Positions 43,670 to 54,029 of a DNA stretch of 64,000 nucleotides are shown piece after piece. Location: positions 223,569,193 through 223,633,192 of the forward strand of contig NC_133663.1 of assembly GCF_037893015.1 (NCBI RefSeq). Direction: 5' to 3'. The DNA comes from Macrotis lagotis. Lineage: Eukaryota > Chordata > Mammalia > Peramelemorphia > Peramelidae. Under the pieces are notes generated by a model. The model saw nothing but the letters and a program-made list of their open reading frames with translations. It ran no database searches and was not told the origin of the DNA. The position numbers and the translations under genes were made by a program. Position 1 is the stretch's first letter. Every line of letters begins with the position of its first letter.

Positions 43670-44463
43670 GGACTTCCGGCCAAGATGGCAGAGAGAAGAC
43701 AGGCACAGTTCTAAAGTCTCCTGATCTCTTCCCCATCTATCACATGAAACATACCTCTTAAAAGAAATCTGACTCAAAAAAAACCCAGGAGGAAAAGCCA
43801 GGAGAAAGAACATCTATCTCACGATTTGTCTCCTGCTGCAGCTTTGGTAGAATTCAGGCAGGTGAGTCTGGGCTCAGAGGGAGGATCAGCCCCGGATCAG
43901 CCAGATTAACAGCTGAATTGGAACCCGGAGTCTGAGGGCCGGAAAGCGGGACCTGCTGGATCAGCAGTGGGGCTGACGAAAGGGGCTTGTTTCTGTGGGG
44001 AAGCAGAGGCGCTGGTGCTGGTGCTGTCCCCCTGGAGATTGGGGACGGGGCTGCGGGGAGAAGTCTGGTACAGGAGAGCTGTGGACACCATCCCTAGGCT
44101 CCTTGGTTCTGAGAAACTCTGAGTCCATGCCTCCATTGCACTGAGGCCTCTTCCCAAACGAACAATTGCAAACTGCTTCTGCCTCAGGCCCAGGTGTGTG
44201 AGCAAAAGAACCAGACCAGCTGAGTAATGACCTCAGGCCAGGGTAAAGCCCACCATTGATTGAAGGCAAAAGAATTCAATAGTTCCAACTCCTCCCTTTC
44301 CGGCAAAGGGAGAAGGCCTCGCAACCCAGGTCACAAGACACTCCAGAGAGGGCAACCATCACCTCCTACTGGCCATCCAGAGAAACTGAACTCAGTAAAG
44401 CCTTTGGCAATCCCAAGCCCAGGTGAACCAGCGCCACCCCCCCCAACTCAAGGTCTTAGCATA
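43670..44463 (+). promoter_or_regulatory. L1 5'UTR/promoter with adjacent ETS-type and YY1-type sites
   Basis: The first 20 bases hold ACTTCCGG (43672-43679), a consensus ETS site, followed at once by CCAAGATGGC (43680-43689), a YY1 core. The remaining 5'UTR is GC-rich compared with the window and includes CCGGAGTCTGAGGGCCGG near 43925. Function is inferred from motif identity and from the known YY1 role in human L1 initiation. Confidence 0.55.
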
Positions 44464-45535
44464 ATGAAGAAGGGTCAGCGAAAAGGTGGCTTCATAGAAA
44501 AATTCCTGGAAGGGAAAGACCCCAACTCAGAGAGACCTGGAACCTCTGAGGAGAATGCAATCTGGTCTCTAGCACAGAAAGACTTCCTTGAAGAAATAAG
44601 GAAGGAGGTTAAAAATTTGGGAGAGACAATTAATACCTTGCAACAAGAAAACAAAACCTTAGAAAGTACAATTGGACAAACACAAAAGGAGAATAAATCT
44701 CTCAGATCATCAATTGGACAATTACAAAATGAGAATAATTCTCTCAGATCCTCAAATCAGCAAATGCAAAAAGAAATTAATTCTCTCAAAACCTCAATTG
44801 GTCAAATGGAAAGCTCTTTCAAAAGCAGAATTGACCTACTGGAAAAGGAGTTGCAAAAGGATAATGAAGAAAACTCCTCCCCCCAAAAAATAATGGAGTC
44901 TACAGAAACTAATGACTCCACAAGACAGCAAGAGTCAGTTAAACAAAATCAAAAAATAGAAACAAATAGAAACAAATATAAAATACCTCAACAACAAAAC
45001 CACTGACCTTGAGAATAGATCAAGGAAGGGCAACCTGAAAATTATAGGACTTCCTGAAAACATTGAAGAGAAAAAAAAAGCCTGGACTTAATATTACAGG
45101 ATCTAGTGATGGAAAACTGCCCTGATATCATGGAATCAGAGGGCAAAGTAGTTATTGAAAGAGTACATTGATCCCCACCAGAAAAAGATCCTAAAATGAA
45201 AACACCAAGCAATGTTGTGGCCAAACTGCAGAACTATCAGATACAAGAGAAAATCCTGCAAGCAGCCAGAAGGAAACAATTTAAATATCAAGGAGAGACA
45301 ATAAGGATCACGCAGGACCTGGCTACACCAACATTAAGGGATCGAAGGGCCTGGAACGAGATATTTCAAAGAGCACAGAATCTACTTTCCTGCAAAGCTG
45401 AGCCCTCTTTTCCAGGGAAAAAAGATGGACATTTAATGAAATGGAAGAATTCCAAAAATTTCTGATGAAAAGACCAGAGCTAAACAGAAAATTTGGACAT
45501 CAAACAGGAGGTTCAAGAGGCACATGAAAAGGTAA
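44464..45535 (+). pseudogene. L1 ORF1p remnant
   Basis: ORF1p is the RNA-binding chaperone of L1. The ATG at 44464 opens MKKGQRKGGFIEKFLEGKD. An open frame runs upstream of it without another supported ATG, so this is the likeliest start. A long coiled coil with repeating heptads (ETINTLQQENKTLESTIGQ and three similar blocks) covers residues of about 45-140. The first frame closes at 45006, where a shift occurs. The RRM lead-in follows (LENRSRKGNLKIIGLPENIE-like), and the C-terminal domain reads NYQIQEKILQAARRKQFKYQ then DLATPTLRDRRAWNEIFQRA (45196-45465). A second shift precedes the natural end (KR-stop at 45533-45535). Normal length of about 357 codons. A tandem duplication of the IGQ-containing unit is visible in the coiled coil. 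Confidence 0.85.
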
Positions 45536-46330
45536 AAAAAAAAGGGGGGGTGGTAAAAGGAAAAAAAAATGCAATCCAGTAAGTTAGTTGAAACTGGCTA
45601 TATTCCAGCATGGGGGGTAAAAAAGAAAAGATTCTCATAAACCTTGAGAAATGTAACTCTAACAGAGAGAATACACCTAGCCAGAAATGATGGACATTCA
45701 TGACCTATCCATGAGACTACTATATAATAGGATGTAACTGGCTTTAACCCCATTTGGGAGAAAGACTCTAATAACTCTCAGGAATTTTGACTCTATTCGA
45801 TAGAATATACAGAACTAGAAGGGACAGACACTCAGAATTTTCTATGAGTTAGATAGAATGATCTAAAAAAAAAAACACTACCGCCCTACAACGGGGAACA
45901 GGAAAGAGATGGGAGGAGGGAGGGTATTGAATGGGGTAAATCTCATTACACTAACAGGTACAAAACACCTATGGTAATAGTGGGGAAGAATGGAACAGAG
46001 GAGAAACACCTGAATCTTCTTCTCATCAGACTTGGCTTAAAGTCAACCTACACATACTCAGTTAACTTATAAAACATCTAACTTTTCAAGTATTAAAAGG
46101 GGAAAAGGGGAGGGGGGATGGAGAAAGGGAAGGGGAGTGGGGGAAATAAGGGGGAATAATAAAAGGAAGGGAAGTGAAAAGGGAAAAAGGGAAAGAGGAA
46201 AGAAAGGGGAGGGTGTGATATAGGAGGGCAAACACACTGAAGGGGATGGTTTTCACAAACAAAAGACTGGGGAATATGGATAAAAGGGGGAAGGGGGGAA
46301 AAATACAAACACAGGGAAGATAGCACAGAG
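45536..46330 (+). other. L1 inter-ORF spacer, purine-rich
   Basis: An A/G-rich spacer with G runs (46095-46220). The equivalent spacer in the L1 at 8.1-16.9 kb lies at 12068-12661. No coding potential. Confidence 0.7.
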
Positions 46331-49300
46331 GGCAATAAAGAATTAGTAATCATAACCTCGAATGTGAATGGGATGAACTCTCCCTTAAAACATAAGCAAA
46401 TAGCAGAGTGGATTAAAAACCAGAATCCTACAATATGCTCCTTACAAGAAACTCATTTGAAGCAGAGAGATACATATAGAGTAAAGGTAAAAGGTTGGAG
46501 CAAAATATATTTTGCTTCAGCTGAAGTAAAAAAAAAGGGGGGAGCAATTCTTATCTCAGACAAAACATCAGCAAAAATAGATAGGGTTAAAAGAGATAAG
46601 GAAGGAAACTATATCCTCCTAAAAGGTACCATAGACAATAAAGTCATTTCAATATTGAATATATATGCGCCCAGTGGCACACCATCCAAATTCTTAGAGG
46701 GGAAGCTGAAAGAATTACACGAAGAAATAGACAGCAAAACTCTACTAGTGGGAGACCTCAACCTCCCGCTATCAGATCTAGATAAATCGAATCATAAAAC
46801 AAACAAGAAAGAAATTATGGAGGTAAATAGATTGTTAGAAAAATTAGATATGGTAGATTTATGGAGGAAACTGAATGGGGATAGAAAGGAATATACCTTT
46901 TTCTCTGCAGTATATGGAACGTATACAAAAATTGACCATGTACTAGGACATAAAAACCTAATGATCAAATGCAGAAAGGCAGAAATAGTGAATACATCTT
47001 TCTCAGATCACAATGCAATAAAAGTCATATGCAATACTGGGCCAAGGTGACATAGACCCAGAACAAATTGGAAACTGAATAACCTCATTTTAAAAAATGA
47101 GTGGACCAAAAAACAAATTATAGAAAGAATTAACCATTTTATCCTAGATAATGATAATAATGAAACAACATACCAAAACCTATGGGATTCATTCAAAGCA
47201 ACTCTCAGGGGATATATTATAGCTCTAAATGCTTATATGAATAAATTGGAGAAAGAGGAAATCAATGAACTAAACATGCAACTAAAAAAATTAGAGGAAG
47301 AACAAATCAAAAATCCCCAATTAAGTACCCAATTAGAAATTCTAAAAATTAAATGAGAAATTAATAAATTTGAAAGCAAAAAAACTATTGAATTAATAAA
47401 TAAAACCAAAAGTTGGTATTATGAAAAAACCAATAAAATTGCTAAACCTCTGGTCAATTTGATTAAAAAAAGAAGAAAACCAAATTGCTAGTATCATAAG
47501 TGAAAAAGGTGAACTCACCACCAATGAGGAGGAAATTAAAGTAATAATTTGAAATTATTTTGCCCAACTCTATGCCAATAAATTTGATAATCTAAGTGAA
47601 ATGGATGAATATTTACAAAAATATAAGTTGCCCAGGTTAAATGAAGAAGAGATTAAATATCTAAACCACCCTATCTCAGAAAAAAGAAATTCAACAAGCC
47701 ATTACTGAACTTCCCCCCCAAAATCTCCAGGGCCTGATGGATTCACAAGTGAATTCTACCAAACATTTAAGGAACAATTGGTTCCAATCTTATATAAACT
47801 CTTTGGAAAAATAGGGGAAGATGGAACTCTGCCTAACTCTTTCTATGAAACCAATATGGTACTGTTACCTAAACCAGAAAGAGTTAAAACAGAGAAAGAA
47901 AATTATAGACCTATCTCCCTGATGAATATAGATGCAAAAATCCCAAATAAAATCTTAGCAAAACAATTACAACAATTCATCACTAGGATAATACATTATG
48001 ATCAAGTAGGATTTATTCCAGGAATGCAGGGTTGGTTCATTATTAGGAAAACTGTTAGTATACTCAATTATATCAAAAACAAACCTATCAGAAATCATAT
48101 GATCATATCAATAGATGCTGAAAAAGCTCTTGACAAAATACAGCATCCATTCCTATTAAAAACACTAGAGAGTATAAGAATAAATGGACTGTTCCTTAAA
48201 ATAATTAGCAGTATCTATCTGACACCATCAACAAGCATTATACTCAATGGGGATAGCCTAGAGGCATTCCCAATAAGATCAGGGGTAAAACAAGGGTGCC
48301 CATTATCACCAGTACTATTCAATTTTTTATTAGAAATGTTAGCAGCAGCAATTAGAGAAGAAAAAGAAATTAAAGGAATTAGAATTGGGAAGGAAGAGAC
48401 AAAACTCTCACTCTTTGCAGATGATATGATGGTCTACCTAGAGAATCCCAAGAAATCATCTAAAAAACTACTGGAAACAATTAGCAATTTTAGCAAAGTT
48501 GCAGGTTATAAAATAAACCCTCATAAATTCTCAACTTTTCTATATATGTCTAGCAAGAAACAGCAGGAAGAGCTAGAAAGAGAAATCCCATTCAAAGTAA
48601 CCTCAGACAATATAAAATATTTGGGAGTCTATTTGCCGAGACAGATTCAGAATCTTTTTGAAAATAATTATAAAACACTTCTCACACAAATTAAATTAGA
48701 TTTAAATAACTGGGCAAATGTCAACTGCTCGTGGATAGGTAGAGCTAATATAATAAAAATGACAATTCTACCAAAACTAAACTATCTGTTTAGTGCCCTA
48801 CCAATCAAAATTCCAAAAAATTACTTTAACGAGTTAGAAAAAATTGTAAGCAAATTCATATGGAGAAATAAAAAGTCAAGAATTGCCCGGAGCTTAATGA
48901 AAAAAAAATTGCAAAAGAAGGTGGCGTATCCCTACCCGATTTAAAATTATATTATAAAGCATAAGTCACGAAAACTGTTTAGTATTGGCTAAGAAATAGA
49001 GTGGTGGACCAGTGGAATACACTAGGTGTAAAAGCAGGAGATGATTATAGTAAGCTGCTGTTTGATAAACCCAAAGAGTCTGGCCATTGGGATAAAAACT
49101 CCCTCTTTGATAAAAATTGCTGGGAAAATTGGAAGTTAGTATGGAAGTAACTTAGATTAGACCAACACCTCATACCCTTTACCAAGATAAGATCCAAATG
49201 GTTACAGGACATAGACATAAAAAACAATACTATAAGCAAATTAGAAGATCAAGGACTAGTCTACCTGTCAGATCTATGGAAAGGGGAACAGTTTATGACT

Positions 49301-50137
49301 AAGGACGAGTTGGAGAACATCACCAAAAACCAATTAGATGATTTCAATTACATTAAATTAAAAAGCTTTTGCACAGATAAAACCACTGTAACCAAAATCA
49401 AAACAAATGTAGTAAATTGGGAAACAATCTTTACAACTCATGATTCTGACAAAGGAGTCATTTTTGAAATATACAGAGAACTGAGTCATATTTTTAAAAC
49501 AAAACACCATTCCCCAATTGACAAATGGTCAAAGGATATGCAAAGGCAATTTACAGATGAGGAGATCAAAGTAATCCATAGCCATATGAAAAAATGCTCT
49601 AAATCATTAATTATTAGAGAAATGCAAATTAAAGCTTCTCTGAGGTACCACCTCACAGCTCTCAGACTGGCCAGTATGACCAGGAAGGAAAATGATCATT
49701 GTTGGAAGGGATGTGGGAAATCTGGGACACTATTACACTGTTGGTGGAGCTGTGAACTCATTCAACCCTTCTGGAGAGCTATTTGGAACTATGCCCAAAG
49801 GGCAACAAAAATGTGCATACCCTTTGACCCAGCAATGCCACTACTGGGTCTATACCCTGAAGAGATGAGGAAAAAGGTTAAAAACATTACTTGTACAAAA
49901 ATATTTATAGCAGCCCTGTTTGTGGTGGCAAAGAATTGGAAATCCAGTAAATGTCCTTCAATTGGGGAATGGCTTAGCAAACTGTGGTATATGTATGTCC
50001 TGTAACACTATTATTTTATTAGAAACCAGAAGGGACGGGATTTCACGGAAACCTGGAGGGATTTGCATGAACTGATGCTGCGTGAGATGGGCAGAATCAG
50101 AAAAACACTGTACACCCTAACAGCAACATGGGAGTGA
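46331..50137 (+). pseudogene. L1 ORF2p remnant: endonuclease, reverse transcriptase, Cys-rich C-terminus
   Basis: ORF2p nicks target DNA and reverse-transcribes L1 RNA at the nick. The start ATG found at 12662 in the sister copy is ACA here, so the first available M is at 46364. The endonuclease domain (46364-47050) shows NPTICSLQETHLKQRD, LVGDLNLPLSD, a DHVLGHKNL block and SFSDHNAIK. After a broken stretch the RT frame (47778-48944) has [65 protein letters not shown] and the catalytic [11 protein letters not shown], intact. The C-terminal frame (49295-50005) has a C-X3-C-X7-H-X4-C cluster (CWKGCGKSGTLLHCWWSC). It then meets an early stop after MYVL; the natural end is near 50137, as the copy at 22076 shows. 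There are several frameshifts, for example around 47050-47500 and 48940-49295. The RT active site looks sound but the protein as a whole is not. Confidence 0.9.
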
Positions 50138-50506
50138 TGTTCAACCTTAAAGGACTTGCTCATTCCATCAGGGCAACAATCGGGAACAATTTTCGGCTGT
50201 CTGCAAAGGAGAGTACCATCTGTATCCAGATAAGGAGCTGTGGAGTTTGAACAAAGTTCAAGGACTATTCCCTTTAATTTAGAAAAAAACAGATAGCTTA
50301 TTGTCTGATCTTGTTACCTCTTAGACTTCTCTTCTCTTTAAGATATGATTTCTCTCTCATCACACCCAATTTGGAACAAGGTACAACATGGAAACAAAGT
50401 AAAGACTGACAGAGTGCTTTTTGTGGTGAGGAGAGGGGAGGGAAGCAAGATTGGGGGAAAAATGTAAAATTCAAACAATATCTTTAATAAAAATAAATTT
50501 AAAAAA

Positions 50507-50520
50507 TAAAGTGTTGGCAT
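50507..50520. repeat. Target-site duplication of the full-length L1, right copy
   Basis: TAAAGTGTTGGCAT; the sequence GCCAACACTTTA on the minus strand is the end of the NEK6-derived reading frame. Confidence 0.85.
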
Positions 50521-51350
50521 TCCAGATGTGTATCTGTTTGATTAGTTCATGTGCATAGCCAATGTGTTAGTTCTCTGGTCAGGGCCTAGATATGGGCATA
50601 TACTGCACAATTCCCCTTCTCAGTCATGTTCTCGAAGAAGAAGAAGAAGGTAGTCACTTTGTTATTTTCTGGCAAAGAAAAGAACCACCATCTCATATCA
50701 GATTTAAAAGTTTTAATCATTTTCATGAATTTTCTTCAGGGTCATGTAGCAAGGTGTTCCAACTAAGGAATGTGCTTTAGGAACTGAAGCAGATGCCAGA
50801 CCAAGATTTTCCAGTTTCATCCATCTGTGGCTGTTATCAACACATTGGCAGGTTTTATGTCTCTGGGCATCACCCTGTGTGAATGATGTTTTTCAGGTAG
50901 ATACACAATTGCACAAAATAATTCCAGACTGTCCTCTTGGGGATTAACCATTTCTGCTTTTTTAAAAACTTAATCATCCAAGAGAGGTTACTTGTATCAG
51001 CCAACTCCAGGACAGTGTTAAGTTCAGTGTCTTCAATGAAAGAGTTCAAATACTTAATAATATTTAGATGGTTCAGTTGTTTCAAAATATTGAAATCTTT
51101 AATGCAGTCTTTCTGGGCTTTGGTGTCCACTATTTCAAATATCTGGACTTTCTTCAGACCAGTAGTTTTCCTGTCCAGAGACAAGTTGCTTCTCTGTCCC
51201 TAGCACAGGCTGATGATCTGATGTGTTGTCCTTTCTTAAGTATCATGACAATTTTACAAAAAAGGCTGACAGCTCCTGCAGGCAAAGTACCAGAGGGATT
51301 GGAAGAAATACATTCTAGACAGAAGGGAACAGTTTTGCAAAAGTAAACAG
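50507..51350 (-). pseudogene. NEK6: NEK6 serine/threonine kinase processed pseudogene
   Basis: NEK6 is a mitotic NIMA-related kinase. The minus-strand frame 51184-50870 reads [18 protein letters not shown], then [39 protein letters not shown] and [14 protein letters not shown]. From memory of the human proteins, LDRKT and IIKYL-SF fit NEK6 better than NEK7. Further along come [19 protein letters not shown] (His of HRD changed to Pro), LVGTPCYM, IHEND, a block like FSLCQKI and, next to the L1, GYAHELIKQIHIW, matching the C-terminal end. About 260 codons of a multi-exon gene run without introns, so it is a retrocopy. Stops and frameshifts are numerous. The N-terminal part before CLLDRKT is unclear (51215-51350). 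The L1 at 43670 inserted in its last codons. Confidence 0.85.
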
Positions 51351-51361
51351 ATGAGAGATGA

Positions 51362-51415
51362 TGTACAAGGTGTCTCCCTCAAAATTAGTGCAGTTTTAAG
51401 CTATTAAAGCTTAAA
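51362..51415. other. Possible DNA-transposon end with hairpin
   Basis: ACAAGGTGTCTCCCTCAAAA then TTAGTGCAGTTTTAAGC leads into a short palindrome (TTAAGCT...AGCTTAA, 51397-51414). The wording resembles mariner-type termini, but no partner end or transposase was found. Confidence 0.25.
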
Positions 51416-51543
51416 TGTTGTAAAATGGATAGGAAATAATAAATATGCCTATGATGTTCAGATAAGTAAAATAATGTTTGAGCGGAAACAAAGCAGGAAT
51501 AGAGATTGTGGGTTGAAAAAAAATAAATGAATTTCACTCCTGT

Positions 51544-52120
51544 TAATCAAGTTTTTATTGAGCTGCCTCTAACTTGGTCTTGTCAAGCAGGCCAGAGAGA
51601 GAGAGCCTGCAAATCTGATAGCAGTTTATTAATTACTTTCTTTGTAAGGAACCAATTTGCAAATCATGGGATTACTTCATTCCTTGGAGCTCCACCTTGT
51701 TGTTGGAGAATCAACTATTTTATACATGATCATAAGTGAGAAGATGGATCATAAAACAATTAGATTTAGGGCTTGAATGAACTTCCCAGGATATAAAACA
51801 TTAAGGACAATACAATGATTACATCATTTGTGATCATCCAAATGAGAGTCCCATGTGAATGATTGGGTTGAATGTGTAGGTTGGAATTACAGTACAGTAT
51901 AAATTAAACTGATATACTTCACTTAACACAGGCAAGCACAATTCAAGGGAAAATGTAGGACCTATCTTGATTAAAACTAATTACTACCAGTCACTTTATT
52001 TTTATCATTTTCCCAGAGCCTGTAAAAAGGATCTTTAGAAATTAGATTATTATTATCATTATTATTATTACTAAATTCATTTTACATGTCATATTTATCA
52101 ATATAAAATTATAATTCCCT
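51544..52120 (+). repeat. Unclassified dispersed repeat, copy 1
   Basis: It aligns along its length with 60785-61335. Shared blocks include GATAGCAGTTTATTAATTAC (one difference), TTTGTAAGGAACCAATTTGC, AAATCATGGGAT, ACTGATATACTTCACTTAA and a TCCCAGAGCCTGTAAAAAGG end region. I do not recognise the family; an old solo LTR or a non-autonomous DNA element are possibilities. Confidence 0.65.
52048..52073. repeat. (ATT)n microsatellite
   Basis: Short ATT run with one ATC interruption within copy 1 of the dispersed repeat, absent from copy 2. Confidence 0.85.
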
Positions 52121-52272
52121 TGACACTCCTACAACTTTGTAAGGGTAAAAGGTCCATGAATATAGTGCAATGCACATATTTTCACTCTTTCTGATGTATT
52201 GATCACTTTTGCTGCTCATTTTCTTTTTTATTTCTTTAAAATATTTACTTAAGTCCAAAAAAGTTATTTTTT

Positions 52273-52438
52273 CCTTTTTCTTTTTTAGGTTTTTTGCAAG
52301 GCAAACAGGGTTAAGTGGCTTGCCCAAGGCCACACAGCTAGGTAATTATTAAGTGTCTGAGGTCACATTTGAACTCAGGTACTCCTGACTCCAGGGCCGG
52401 TGCTCTATCCACTGCACCACCTAGCCACCCCCCCCCCC
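52273..52438 (-). mobile_element. WSINE1-like SINE with 12-bp TSD
   Basis: A reverse copy; AAGTTATTTTTT flanks it at 52261-52272 and 52439-52450. A C10 run lies at its 5' end. Confidence 0.9.
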
Positions 52439-52589
52439 AAGTTATTTTTTTTCTGAAGATACAAAGCTTTATTCACACTCCAGTTGATGAGAATTACCTT
52501 AATAGGATGAGAAAGTTTCTTTGTAGATCATTATGTCCCATTAAAATGTAAAAATCCACAAACAAGCAGGCATTTAGCAAACATTAAAT

Positions 52590-52662
52590 GTGATCTAACT
52601 AGAAATCCTTATGCTGAGCAAGATGAGCAGAACCAGAACAGTATATACCCTAAAAGCAACAC
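52590..52662 (+). mobile_element. Short L1 3'UTR fragment
   Basis: TTATGCTGAGCAAGATGAGC, AGAACCAGAACAGTATATAC and CCTAAAAGCAACA repeat the sequence at about 53382-53438, then break off into a microsatellite. Confidence 0.7.
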
Positions 52663-52691
52663 ACATATACATATACATATACATATACATG

Positions 52692-52744
<53 letters not shown>
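52660..52744. repeat. Compound (CATATA)n/(AT)n/(TG)n microsatellite
   Basis: CATATA units followed by AT and then more than 20 TG units, directly continuing the L1 fragment. Confidence 0.95.
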
Positions 52745-52749
<5 letters not shown>

Positions 52750-52788
52750 AATCAAATCCCCAAATGTTTTGTCTCTTAACTAGTACAA

Positions 52789-53141
52789 ATCACTGCATTT
52801 CTTTAAAAAAAGTTATGAAGGGCTTGGCTCCTTGGTAGTTGTTCTAGCTCTCTCCTCATACTGCCACTGCTGACACCCTGTCCCCCAAAATCAAGGAAAT
52901 GAAGGACTTCCTGCTCACAGCCAGAGGAAATGATGCTAAATCTGTCAAGATCAAGAATACTAAGGACTCTGAAGTTTAAGATCCACTGCAGCAGGTACCT
53001 TGTACACAATGGTCATCACAGACAAAGAGGAGGCCAAGAAATTTCAACAGTTCCTGCTTCCTGGTTTGGCTGTGAAGGAGTTGAAGTGAAGGAATCAACT
53101 CACTCAATGTTCCACCATCTCCATTAAAATGTAAGGGAAAA
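52789..53141 (+). pseudogene. RPL38: RPL38 processed pseudogene
   Basis: RPL38 (eL38) is a 70-residue protein of the large ribosomal subunit. The coding part spans 52878-53089. The codons after the lost ATG read PKIKEMKDFLLTARGNDAKS, then VKIKNTKDS. A one-base deletion near 52968 shifts the frame; past it come [21 protein letters not shown] and [11 protein letters not shown]-stop. The initiator ATG is CTG here. There are no introns, although the gene has several. The 3'UTR has a run ending in CCATTAAAATGTAAGGG. An 11-bp direct repeat, AACTAGTACAA (52778-52788 and 53841-53851), brackets this copy plus the L1 in its tail and may be its target-site duplication. It cannot make RPL38. Confidence 0.9.
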
Positions 53142-53811
53142 GCAATACCACTACTGGGTCTATACCCCAAAGAGATTATGAAAAAGGGTAAAAACATCAC
53201 TTGTACAAAAATATTCATAGCAGCCCTGTTTGTGGTGGCAAAGAATTGGAAATTAAGTTAATGTCCTTCAATTGGGGAATGGCTTAACAAACTGTGGTAT
53301 ATGTATAACATGGAAGACTATTGTTCTATCAGAAACCAGGAGGGGTGGGAATTCAGGGAAGCTTGGAAGAATTTGTATGAACTGATGCTGAGCAAGATGA
53401 GCAGAACCAGAAGAACTGTATATACCCTAAAAGCAACATGGGGGTGATGATCAACCTTGATGGACTTGCTTATTCCATAGTGCAGCAATCAGGGACAATT
53501 TGGGGCTATCTGAGATGGAGAATGCCATCTGTATCCAGAGAAAGAATTGTGGAGTTTGAACAAAGACCAAAGACTATTACCTTCAAATTAGGGAAAAAAC
53601 CCATTATCTTATTATGTGATTTTGCTGTCTCTTATACTTTACTTTTTTTCTTTAAGGATATGATTTCACTCTCATCACATTCAACTTAGATCAATGCATA
53701 CTATTGGAATAATGTAAAAATTAACAGGCTGCCTTCTGTGGGGGGTGCAGGGAAGGAAGCAAGAATGGGGGGAAATTATAAAACTCAAAATATATAAAAT
53801 CTTTCTTTTAA
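53142..53811 (+). mobile_element. 5'-truncated young L1 3' end in the RPL38 pseudogene tail
   Basis: It begins in the ORF2 tail (GCAATACCACTACTGGGTCT) and runs through AAGAATTGGAAATTAAG, ACATGGGGGTGATGATCAAC and GTTTGAACAAAGACCAAAGA to the end ATAAAATCTTTCTTTTAAA. Imperfect repeats AAAATGTAAGGGAAAA (53126-53141) and AAAATGTAGGAAAAAAG (53812-53828) bracket it, placing the insertion at the pseudogene's poly(A) junction. Confidence 0.85.
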
Positions 53812-54029
53812 AAAATGTAGGAAAAAAGAAATGAAGGCACAACTAGTACAAGCCAACTTAAACCCATCCAAATACTGGGCTCAAAAAAATTCTGGTGGTT
53901 CTTCAGAAGGATTTCTTTTTTCTAAACCAATACTGACCTCAAATAATAGTTTGGATAATTTTTGCAGTTACAGTTTAATAGTAATGTGACAAAACAATTC
54001 ACAAGAACCAAACCATGAAACTGTGTACA

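Larger units (their letters stand above)
43670..50506 (+). mobile_element. Full-length L1 LINE (6.8 kb) with TSD
   Basis: A complete structure: 5'UTR (43670-44463), ORF1 (44464-45535), a purine-rich inter-ORF spacer (45536-46330), ORF2 (46331-50137), 3'UTR and an A-rich tail ending at 50506. It is bounded by a 14-bp duplication with one mismatch. It is the youngest-looking large L1 here, yet both ORFs carry several frameshifts or stops, so it is not active. It inserted into the NEK6 pseudogene. Confidence 0.95.

Noticed and set aside
44260-44463. N-terminal extension of L1 ORF1 to 44260
   Set aside because: The frame is open upstream but begins at TTG; the first supported ATG is 44464, matching the MSKQ/MKKG-type start of related ORF1s.
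50870-51184. Functional NEK kinase exon
   Set aside because: The HRD histidine is replaced, stops and frameshifts follow, and about 260 codons are continuous without introns, so it is a dead retrocopy.
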